A stretch of 10,942 nucleotides of DNA from SURF-32 sp964648365. GTDB taxonomy: Bacteria > Planctomycetota > Phycisphaerae > UBA1845. Each line of letters begins with the position of its first letter. Within the stretch, counting starts at the first letter, position 1. Below are positions 1-6,192 of this stretch, in pieces. The notes beneath the pieces were generated by a model. The model searched no databases, was not told the origin of the DNA, and saw only the letters and a list, made by a program, of their open reading frames with translations. The DNA is taken from contig CAZYLK010000196.1 in NCBI GenBank assembly GCA_964648365.1, forward strand, positions 1 to 10,942, written 5' to 3'. Made by a program: the position numbers and the translations under genes.

Positions 1-12
1 CACGGAGCAAGC

Positions 13-106
13 CCGGCTGAAGCCGGCTGAAGCGTGGAGGTGTCGCCCGCCATCCGCCAGCTGAAGCCTGAAGCTGGCGGCAAACACCGGTCGGCTGAAG
101 CCGACC
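13..106. repeat. Cluster of three GGCTGAAGCC-type hairpins
   Basis: Three perfect inverted repeats sit close together. They are CCGGCT-GA-AGCCGG at 13-26, a 9-bp arm pair at 54-62/72-80 (CCGCCAGCT with AGCTGGCGG), and GGTCGGCT-GA-AGCCGACC at 89-106. All share the core GGCTGAAGCC, or its variant with a longer loop. From memory, such units are dispersed in intergenic DNA of planctomycete genomes; that attribution is recognition, not computed. They could act as transcript ends or stabilisers or as REP-like elements, but no T-run follows any of them, so I do not call them terminators. Confidence 0.75.
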
Positions 107-366
107 CATCGGGCGGTCCGCACATCCCTCAGCGCCGGGGATCTCTCCGCCCAGTTCTGCTCAAGGTTTAGGGTTAGCGCCCCGGGCCATTTAAGGACGC
201 CCGTCCCAGGCTCGGGACTGAGGAAAAACGACCGTTGGGCGGTTCGGTGATCGACGCCTCCGCGGCACGGAACCACTCGTTGCGCATTGGCACGGTGTAG
301 CCGGATACATCAGCCTCCTATGCTGCCGCGAAACCACCTGTCGGGAATGGTGCTAAAGCTGGACGG
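107..366. other. Non-coding tract without a convincing gene
   Basis: About 260 bases lie between the hairpin cluster and the stop codon of the minus-strand gene ending at 367. I see no open frame with a ribosome site and protein-like composition on either strand. A small 5-bp hairpin (GTCCC at 203-207 with GGGAC at 214-218) is the only local structure noted. No tRNA T-arm signature (GGTTCRANNCC) is visible. Read on the minus strand, parts resemble a dispersed planctomycete intergenic repeat or a decayed gene, but I cannot demonstrate this. Confidence 0.5.
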
Positions 367-1089
367 CTACGTTTTTGGCACACCGTGGCGGTGTGGCTCA
401 AGGCTACGGGGTCGGCTTCGCTCCATATAACCCGTCGGTGGCCGGAGAGGGTTGTCGAAGACGCGGGTCCAAGGTTCCAAGAAGGTGGGTGATAGCGTCG
501 ACGGCGCAGACCCCAACAGGAACAGCCGGTACTTACATGCAACGTGGTCCAACTTGCGGATTGCAGCGCGCAACTGTCCATAAGTCATCGGTGGTACCTC
601 GCGCTTGTCCAGATGGGCGATGCTCCTATCCACCACCGTTTCAATTGTTCTTCCTTGGGCCTCTATCATATTAATGTGCCTTTCAACGAGCTTTCGGGAC
701 ACTCGCCGATGGCCGTAGCCGAAGGACTTGAACACCCGCCATTGCCATCCGCACGGACCCCGTGCGGGATGCACGCTCTCGTAGAACTCAAAAGTGAGTT
801 GTTGAGAATCATCGGCTATTTCCTGCAAGAGCCCTCTCAGAGATATGCTATCCTTGTGCATCTTGACTTGCCGGCGAACGCCGGCCATCACATGATCCAG
901 ATAGCATCTCTGGACAAAACGCAGAAACGTGAAAGCCGAAATTGTGCGCAAGTATTCGTGATTCCTGCGGAGCACCCTTACGTTGAGACGGTGAAAAATC
1001 TCCTGATCCGTGACGATTCCAGACAGATCGTTGTCAATCGCCTCAATCCATCGCTGCCACTTTCTGAACCTATCGAGCACAGCAGTCAC
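367..1089 (-). CDS. AbiU2-like HEPN-family protein (uncharacterised)
   Basis: A 240-residue soluble protein. I recognise a widespread uncharacterised family from three motifs. These are VRRQVKMHKDSISLRGLLQEI near residues 71-91, VDRSIAHLDKR at 153-163, and YRLFLLGSAPSTLSPTF at 187-203. The R155-x3-H159 pair fits the R-x(3-6)-H signature of HEPN domains, and the overall pattern recalls the AbiU2-type HEPN group (abortive infection), whose known members are often RNases. Assignment to that Pfam-level group is from memory. The start is GTG at 1089, with AGGACG 7 nt upstream overlapping the TAG of fahA; a second in-frame GTG three codons later is an alternative. It lies 10 bp after fahA on the same strand, so it is probably co-transcribed and translationally coupled. 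By eye, GC is clearly lower than in fahA, suggesting acquisition. RNase activity and a defence role are inference. Confidence 0.72.
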   Translation of the reverse strand: MTAVLDRFRKWQRWIEAIDNDLSGIVTDQEIFHRLNVRVLRRNHEYLRTISAFTFLRFVQRCYLDHVMAGVRRQVKMHKDSISLRGLLQEIADDSQQLTFEFYESVHPARGPCGWQWRVFKSFGYGHRRVSRKLVERHINMIEAQGRTIETVVDRSIAHLDKREVPPMTYGQLRAAIRKLDHVACKYRLFLLGSAPSTLSPTFLEPWTRVFDNPLRPPTGYMERSRPRSLEPHRHGVPKT

Positions 1090-1099
1090 CCGCTTCGTC

Positions 1100-2524
1100 C
1101 TATGCGTCCCGCGCCGCCAGCACCCTCCCTGTCACCTCCCCGAACCCAACGCGATACCCATCCCCCTGACACCACCCCGACATCGTAATCCGGTCGCCGT
1201 CCTTGATGAACTTGCGCTCTTCCCCGTTGGGGAACTTGATCGGCTTCTCCCCGCGCCAGGCGAGTTCGAGCATGGAGCCGTAGGAGTCGGGGGTGGGGCC
1301 GCTGATGGTGCCGGAGGCCATGAGGTCGCCGGGACGGGTGTTGCAACCCGACACCGTGTGGTGGGCGAGTTGCTGGGCCATGCTCCAGTAGAGGTGCTTG
1401 AAGTTCGAGCGGCAGATGACGTGCGGGGCGGCCATCGACTCGCCTTGCAGGCTCACCTCAAGCTCGATGTCGAACGACTGCCCGGCCGGCGAATGCTGGT
1501 CGGACGGGAGCTGGTCGGACGAGAACTCATCGGACGACTGCTCGGCCGACGACGGCTGGCCGGACGAAATCTGCTCTGACGACTGCTGCGCTGATGAGAG
1601 CTGGTAGGACGACTGCGTGCCGCTCGCCTGCAAGTAACCCAGCGGGGTCGGATCCTGCGGCGGGCCGGGGCAGCGGAACGGCTCCAAGGCGTCCATCGGC
1701 ACCACCCAGGGCGAGATCGACGTGCCGAAGTTTTTTGCCAGGAACGGACCGAGCGGCACGTACTCCCACTTCTGAATGTCGCGGGCGCTCCAGTCGTTGA
1801 CCAGCACCATGCCGAAGATGTGTTCCTCCGCGGCGTCGACGCCGATCGGCTCGCCGAGTGCGTTGCCCGTGCCGACGAAAAAGCCCATCTCCAGTTCGAA
1901 GTCGACCAGCCGGCTGGGGCCGAAGGTCGGCGCGGCCGCGTTGTCCGCCTTGGTCTGGCCGCAGGGGCGGTGCAGATCGGTGCCGCTGACCACGACGGAA
2001 CTGCTGCGGCCGTGGTAGCCGACCGGTATCCACAGATAGTTCGGCATCAGCGCGTTGTCGGCCCCGCGGAACATGGTGCCGACGTTGGTGGCGTGCTGCT
2101 TCGATGAGTAGAAGTCGGTGTAATCGCCGATCTCGGCCGGCAGGTGCATCGTCACGCGGTCCATCGGGATCAGCACCTGCCGCTGCAACGACGCGTCCGT
2201 GGCGAGCGAGTCCGGCCCGTCCTCGCGCAGCAGTTCGACGATGATCGCCCGCACCTGCCGCCACGCTTCCTGCCCGCAGGCCATGAAGTCGTTGAGCCGG
2301 CCGGTGGAAAACACGTCCTGCCCGACGATCGCGGTGCTGTCGAACATCTCGAGCCGCTCGCACGCCGTCAGATCGAGCACGCGGTCGCCGATGGCCACGC
2401 CGATCCGCAAGCCCGGGTGGCCGCGAACAGAGAAGACGCCGTAGGGCAGGTTCTGGATCGGAAAGTGCGAATCGGCGGCGACGGGGATGAAGGAACGCAG
2501 GGCAGGATCGACGATCGCGGACAT
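1100..2524 (-). CDS. fahA: Fumarylacetoacetase with pentapeptide-repeat insertion
   Basis: Hydrolyses 4-fumarylacetoacetate to fumarate and acetoacetate, the last step of tyrosine/homogentisate catabolism in the cytoplasm. The 474-residue protein aligns with human FAH (419) almost end to end, starting FIPVAADSHFPIQNLPYGVF. Metal and catalytic residues are all present: D137, H144, E210, E212, D244, R248, Q251, K264 and E420, matching human D126, H133, E199, E201, D233, R237, Q240, K253 and E364. An 11-residue N-terminal extension precedes the conserved part. Between residues 304 and 348 lies a 45-residue S/Q-rich array of nine pentapeptides that human FAH lacks. The start ATG at 2524 follows AAAGGAG by about 11 nt. 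The stop TAG (1100-1102) overlaps the ribosome site of the next gene. Likely controlled by the dyad cluster at 2626-2682. Confidence 0.96.
   Translation of the reverse strand: MSAIVDPALRSFIPVAADSHFPIQNLPYGVFSVRGHPGLRIGVAIGDRVLDLTACERLEMFDSTAIVGQDVFSTGRLNDFMACGQEAWRQVRAIIVELLREDGPDSLATDASLQRQVLIPMDRVTMHLPAEIGDYTDFYSSKQHATNVGTMFRGADNALMPNYLWIPVGYHGRSSSVVVSGTDLHRPCGQTKADNAAAPTFGPSRLVDFELEMGFFVGTGNALGEPIGVDAAEEHIFGMVLVNDWSARDIQKWEYVPLGPFLAKNFGTSISPWVVPMDALEPFRCPGPPQDPTPLGYLQASGTQSSYQLSSAQQSSEQISSGQPSSAEQSSDEFSSDQLPSDQHSPAGQSFDIELEVSLQGESMAAPHVICRSNFKHLYWSMAQQLAHHTVSGCNTRPGDLMASGTISGPTPDSYGSMLELAWRGEKPIKFPNGEERKFIKDGDRITMSGWCQGDGYRVGFGEVTGRVLAARDA
1481..1615 (-). repeat. Nine-copy 15-bp minisatellite inside fahA
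   Basis: Encodes residues 304-348 of FahA as nine consecutive five-residue units of the form x-S-S-x-Q/E: QSSYQ, LSSAQ, QSSEQ, ISSGQ, PSSAE, QSSDE, FSSDQ, LPSDQ, HSPAG. At DNA level the unit on the coding strand is roughly NNNTCGTCCNNNCAG. The array ends next to another QS (349-350), after which normal FAH sequence (FDIELEV) resumes. The array length, 45 residues, equals the net length difference from human FAH across this loop, which argues for a clean in-frame expansion. Units are diverged, so the expansion is not recent or has been under relaxed selection. Confidence 0.9.
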
Positions 2525-2625
2525 GGATTACATAACTCCTTTAGTGGGCACATGTTGCAGCACGGCGGCCGACGGCGCGGCGAGCGGCCGAACCGGCGAT
2601 TGCCCCGGCAGGGGTTTGGCCGCGT

Positions 2626-2682
2626 TTTGGACTTCGTCCATAACTTATGAACTTCGTCCATAAGTTATGAACTTAGTCCATA
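2626..2682. promoter_or_regulatory. Three tandem 17-bp operator-like dyads upstream of fahA
   Basis: Three related 17-bp inverted repeats start at 2626, 2646 and 2666, exactly 20 bp apart. They read TTTGGAC-TTC-GTCCATA, TATGAAC-TTC-GTCCATA and TATGAAC-TTA-GTCCATA. The linkers create two further palindromes, CATAACTTATG (2639-2649) and CATAAGTTATG (2659-2669). The 20-bp period puts successive sites on nearly the same DNA face. The cluster lies about 100-160 bp upstream of the fahA start, in the 284-bp gap after the gene at 2809-3783. Size and symmetry suit a dimeric winged-helix regulator (Rrf2/BadM- or MarR-type), which is a guess. No regulator gene is in the window. I could not pick a convincing -35/-10 pair for fahA next to it. 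Confidence 0.65.
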
Positions 2683-2808
2683 GTCTTTGGACGCAGCGTA
2701 AGCCGGGCTGCCACGTCAGCACGTGCGCGCGGAGCCAGACCGACCGTCAGCATCGCCGATGCGCTACGCACGCGGGCCGCTCGCCGCCGGGAGCACCAGC
2801 CTACGCGC

Positions 2809-3783
2809 CTACGGCAGCAGCCCCAACCCCTGCAAATCCTCCCGCGGCTCGTCGAAGCTGCAACTGCCGAACGAGGTGGTCGCGGCGGCGCGGGCGGCGC
2901 CGATTTCGGCGGTGGTGACGTGCTGATCCTGCCAGGTCAGCCCCTGCGGCGAGAAGGCGAAGTCGCTGATCTTCTCGCAGGCCAGGACGTCGAAGATCGA
3001 CGACTCGTCCAACCCTCTGGCCGAAGCCAGCACCGCGGCCGTGAAGACGTTCAGGAAGCCGTGCATCTTGCAGCCCAGCCCCTCGTCGTAGCGGCGCAGC
3101 GGGTGGTGCAGGCCGGCGGTGAACTTCAGCGGCACGCCGGCGCGGGCGGCCGTCACAATGCCGCACGCGAGTTGTTCCACGGTCGGAAAGGCGGACGGCT
3201 CGACGCCGCCGCACCGGATCTTGAAGCCGAACGCGGCGTGGCCGTCAGCGGCAAGCGTGTCGTTGACGCTGGCCACCGCACCGACGGTCGCGGATTGCAC
3301 GTCGCGCCAGTCGTTGCCGCTCAGCGATTCCCAGAATGTCGGCACGGCGCCAAAACCACAGCCGTCGCGCACGGTCGCCGCGGCCGTCAGCGTCTGTCGG
3401 ATTTCGTCCAGGCGTGTGAGGCTGGGCGAGAGCTTGACCTCGAACGACTCGATGGAGACGCGCGTACCGGGAGGGGCCGCGAACGCCGCGGCGGCGCGCA
3501 GATCCTCGTCGAGCGTCACGGCCGAGGTCGCCGGCTGGGCGGAACCGCGGCAGAGCACGCACAGCGTCAGCGGGTCGCCGTCGGCCAGCAGCGTATCGAA
3601 ATAAGGATCCAGCTCAGCGAGCCGCGCGGCGGGGCAGATGAACCGGCCCAGCATCCACGCCTCCGGTTCGGCCCGGTGCCGGGCGTACGCCCGGATGGCG
3701 GGATCCAATTCGAGCGACGCGGGCGGAAAGAGGCCGGCGTAATCGATGACTTGCTCCAACAGAGCAGACAGACTTTCAACCAT
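2809..3783 (-). CDS. Conserved protein of unknown function next to fahA
   Basis: A 324-residue soluble protein with no signal peptide or membrane segment. I recognise the family as a conserved hypothetical but know no function. Strongly patterned motifs are DYAGLFPPA (14-22), GRFICPAARL (46-55), GFKIRCGGVEPSAFP (186-200), KFTAGLHHPLR (220-230), MHGFLNVFTAA (240-250) and a C-terminal FGSCSFDEP (305-313). Alternating strand/helix stretches and the K-x-T-x-GLHHP motif are compatible with a TIM-barrel enzyme; this is speculative. The start ATG at 3783 follows a good purine ribosome site (GAGAGAGAGGG). The frame stays open to 3903, but that part runs through a dispersed repeat and is unlikely to be translated. 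It is the upstream neighbour of fahA on the same strand with a 284-bp gap, so it may share the aromatic-catabolism regulon. Confidence 0.88.
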   Translation of the reverse strand: MVESLSALLEQVIDYAGLFPPASLELDPAIRAYARHRAEPEAWMLGRFICPAARLAELDPYFDTLLADGDPLTLCVLCRGSAQPATSAVTLDEDLRAAAAFAAPPGTRVSIESFEVKLSPSLTRLDEIRQTLTAAATVRDGCGFGAVPTFWESLSGNDWRDVQSATVGAVASVNDTLAADGHAAFGFKIRCGGVEPSAFPTVEQLACGIVTAARAGVPLKFTAGLHHPLRRYDEGLGCKMHGFLNVFTAAVLASARGLDESSIFDVLACEKISDFAFSPQGLTWQDQHVTTAEIGAARAAATTSFGSCSFDEPREDLQGLGLLP

Positions 3784-4163
3784 CCAGGCCCTCTCTCTCC
3801 GGCACGGTCGTTTCGTGGGGGCTCGCGTCCGCGACGTTAGCAGAGCGTGCGGGGGTTGAAAAGTGATCCCCATGGGGCGCTGCACGCCGGGTGCGTGACG
3901 CAATCCCGCGGGGTTGTCAAACCATCGGCGGCGCGCGTGGCACGGGCATCTTGCCCGTGATTGCCACTCCGTATTTGGCCCGCCTGGACGGAAACTGCTT
4001 CAAGACAGGCAGGCGCCTGCCGCCTTCCGAATCACGGCCAGGATGGCCGTGCCACGTTCGAGCGTGCGGGGGTTGAAAAGTGACCTTTTGGGGGCGATGC
4101 GTGCCCCGTCGCGGACAACCCGGTATAAGGTACGCCGTACGGCCGCGGGTCGGGCGGATCGCG
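3784..4163. repeat. Divergent gap filled with dispersed repeats
   Basis: The 380 bp between two divergently transcribed genes hold no gene. A 24-bp exact direct repeat lies at 3843-3866 and 4060-4083 (core GTGCGGGGGTTGAAAAGTGA), with weaker similarity continuing about 30 bp downstream. Between the copies are a GTGGCACGGGC-ATCTT-GCCCGTG hairpin with outer GCCAC (3937-3967), a perfect palindrome GGCAGGCGCCTGCC (4008-4021) and a hairpin CACGGCCA-GGA-TGGCCGTG (4033-4051). The first hairpin has a sister at 7270-7299. Promoters for both flanking genes must lie here. TATAAG at 4124-4129 is a possible -10 for lnt, but it has no -35 partner that I trust. Confidence 0.75.
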
Positions 4164-6056
4164 ATGTCCGACGCGGCCGAATGCCACGGATGTCGCCGGC
4201 CAGCATTGAGTCGCAGGAAGAACAACCAGACGGCCGCCAGCCCTCGCGCAGCGGTTCTGCCTCACCTGGGCGTCGCGATCCGCTCGCATGCGCTGCTGCT
4301 GGCGCTCGGGCTGGCGACGGTCGCCCTCAAGAGCACCATCTTCGCCCCCCTGGGGTTCTGGCCGCTGGCGTACGTCTGCCTGGTGCCGTGGGTGATCGGG
4401 GTGGGTACGGCCGCGGCGGCGCCGCGCGTCTACGTCCACGCCTACCTGATGGCGACCGTGTTCTTTCTGATCAACGTCCGCTGGCTGGCCGAGCCGGCGG
4501 GGCCATATTACGCACCGCTGGCGCTCTATCTGGCGATCTACTTTCCGATGATGGCCTGCCCGCTGCGGCACGCGGTCCGGCGGCGACGGATGCCGCTGGC
4601 AATCGTGCTGCCGATCATCTGGGTCGGCGGCGAGTGGCTCCGTGCCGTCGTCATTTCCGGCTTCCCGTGGTTTTTTCTCTCGCACAGCCACTACCGCGTC
4701 ACGCCCATGCTGCAAGTCGCGGACACGCTCGGCGCCTACGGCCTGTCCTTCGTCATCGCGTCCGTCAACGGAGCGATCGCCGACGTGATTCTCGCCCGCC
4801 TCTCCGCCCGGCGAGCGACGGAGCCGATCGTCAACCGGCGACAGGCACGGATCGGCGCGGGCTTCGCGGCCGGCTGCGTCGTGTTGACGCTTCTTTACGG
4901 CGCCTTCCGCCTCAACCAGTCGACCATCAGCGACGGCCCGCGGGTGGCCGTGATCCAGGGCGATTATACAGACACCATCGACGGCTCGAGCGGCAAGCCG
5001 AAGGAGAAGCGGGCCCGGTACATGGCGTGGCTGGAGGAGGCTTCGGAGTTCAAACCGGACCTGTACCTGCTGCCGGAGTCGGCGTGGCCCGCCTGCCTGA
5101 ACGTCGAATACCGCACGCTGACGCCGCAGGGGATGCAGCAGTTGCGCTGGATGAAAGAGAGTTTCTACAGCGTCAATCAGTTCCTGCAGCATCAGCATTG
5201 GTCACAGTCGACGTTTGATCTGCTCGCGGAATTCGCACAGCGCACCAATGGCTACGTCGTGATGGGCGCCGGCTCCTATTTCCCGCGGCCGTACGATCTG
5301 CGCTGCGACGTCATCACGCACAACTCCGCGTTTCTGTTCAGCCCCCAGGGTGGTGAGCCGGCTCGTTACGACAAGCGCCATCTGGTCTACTTCGGCGAGA
5401 TCGTGCCTTTCCGTTTCGGGCGACTGCGCCAGCTCTATTTCTGGCTCAACTCCATCGTGCCGTACAGCGGCCCGAGCAACTGGGAGTTTTCGCTGTTTCC
5501 CGGCGAGTCGTTCCACTCCATGCGCATGCAGGCCGCGTCGCAGGACGGAAAGGTCTACCGCTTCGGCATACCGATCTGCTATGAAGACGTCATGCCGTAC
5601 ATCGCGCGGGCCTTCACGGCCGGTGCGGACGGCCGCAAGCAGGTCGACTTTTTGCTGAACATCAGCAACGACGGCTGGTTCGGCCACGGCGGACAACAGG
5701 CGCAGCACCTGGCGATCTGCACCATGCGCGCGGTCGAAAACCGGGTGGGCATCGCCCGGTCGGTGAATACCGGCATCAGCGGGTTCATCGATCCGGACGG
5801 GCGGCTGCACGACCTCATCGGCGCGGATCGCCCCGCGGGGACCGGGCACGGCTCGGGAATCAGCGTGGCGACGTTGAAGGTGGACAGCCGATTCACGTTG
5901 TACAGCCGGTACGGCGACTGGTTTGCCTGGATCTGTGCAGCGCTGTGGCTGGCGTTTTATCTCGACTATGTGATCGTTCGGGCGATCGCCAGCCGCCGCG
6001 AGGCAGCGACGGTCGCGGCCGCAGCCGCCGAAGGGAGTGAGGGAATAAGGGAATGA
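4164..6056 (+). CDS. lnt: Apolipoprotein N-acyltransferase
   Basis: Transfers an acyl chain from phospholipid to the N-terminal cysteine of lipoproteins, the last maturation step in the inner membrane of diderms. The 630-residue protein has several hydrophobic segments in its first 250 residues, a periplasmic nitrilase (carbon-nitrogen hydrolase) domain, and a C-terminal membrane segment near 585-607. The catalytic triad is visible: E305 (LLPESAWP), K404 (YDKRHLVYFGE) and C472 (GIPICYEDV), matching E. coli E267, K335 and C387. Supporting motifs are SNDGWFG and RAVENRVGIARSVNTGISG. It is about 110 residues longer than E. coli Lnt, partly from extra sequence after E305. The start ATG at 4164 is chosen because the open GTG at 4080 lies in a repeat; its ribosome site is weak. 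The last residues (EGSEGIRE) and stop are encoded by a repeat arm. The stop overlaps the next gene by ATGA. Confidence 0.93.
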   Translation: MSDAAECHGCRRPALSRRKNNQTAASPRAAVLPHLGVAIRSHALLLALGLATVALKSTIFAPLGFWPLAYVCLVPWVIGVGTAAAAPRVYVHAYLMATVFFLINVRWLAEPAGPYYAPLALYLAIYFPMMACPLRHAVRRRRMPLAIVLPIIWVGGEWLRAVVISGFPWFFLSHSHYRVTPMLQVADTLGAYGLSFVIASVNGAIADVILARLSARRATEPIVNRRQARIGAGFAAGCVVLTLLYGAFRLNQSTISDGPRVAVIQGDYTDTIDGSSGKPKEKRARYMAWLEEASEFKPDLYLLPESAWPACLNVEYRTLTPQGMQQLRWMKESFYSVNQFLQHQHWSQSTFDLLAEFAQRTNGYVVMGAGSYFPRPYDLRCDVITHNSAFLFSPQGGEPARYDKRHLVYFGEIVPFRFGRLRQLYFWLNSIVPYSGPSNWEFSLFPGESFHSMRMQAASQDGKVYRFGIPICYEDVMPYIARAFTAGADGRKQVDFLLNISNDGWFGHGGQQAQHLAICTMRAVENRVGIARSVNTGISGFIDPDGRLHDLIGADRPAGTGHGSGISVATLKVDSRFTLYSRYGDWFAWICAALWLAFYLDYVIVRAIASRREAATVAAAAAEGSEGIRE

Positions 6057-6192
6057 GGGAGTCAGGGAAGAGTCGCGGCGCGCACAACGCCCTTCCGAGG
6101 ATTAGCGATGGCCTTCGTCGCAACCGCCTTCGCATCCCGGCAAGGCGTTCTCATCTTCCCTCACTCCCTTACTCCCTCACTCCCTCACTCCC
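6031..6192. repeat. Inverted-repeat element 1 (TCACTCCC arms)
   Basis: The left arm 6031-6072 is a run of GGGAGTGA-like octamers. The right arm 6161-6192 holds four copies of TCACTCCC/TTACTCCC preceded by TCTTCCC. The arms are inverted relative to each other around about 90 bases, so the transcript could fold into a long stem. The element straddles the lnt/HEAT-gene junction: its left arm encodes the lnt C-terminus and stop, and all of it lies in frame with the HEAT protein N-terminus. A second copy with the same layout lies at 7226-7500. No transposase is present, so if mobile it is non-autonomous. Confidence 0.82.

Noticed and set aside
165..235. Possible tRNA or small structured RNA
   Set aside because: Only one 5-bp hairpin is visible and there is no T-arm signature or cloverleaf pairing.
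544..1188. 214-codon plus-strand frame opposite the HEPN-like gene
   Set aside because: Lacks protein-like patterning; the minus-strand frame carries the recognised family motifs.
2920..3840. 306-codon plus-strand frame opposite the gene at 2809-3783
   Set aside because: Arg/Gly/His-rich antisense shadow; the minus-strand protein has the conserved motifs and a good ribosome site.
3784..3903. Upstream extension of the 2809-3783 gene to 3903
   Set aside because: The extra 40 residues come from the first copy of the 24-bp repeat; the ATG at 3783 has a strong ribosome site and the conserved N-terminus.
4080..4163. Upstream extension of lnt to a GTG at 4080
   Set aside because: The extension is encoded by the second copy of the 24-bp repeat and its flank, and is Arg-rich without conserved features.
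4032..5198. 388-codon open frame on the minus strand opposite lnt
   Set aside because: No recognisable motif and shadow-like composition; lnt has its full catalytic triad on the other strand.
3914..5218. Long open frame of 434 codons on the plus strand
   Set aside because: It begins in repeat DNA and runs out of frame across lnt; composition is Arg/Ala/Gly-rich, typical of a shadow frame in GC-rich DNA.
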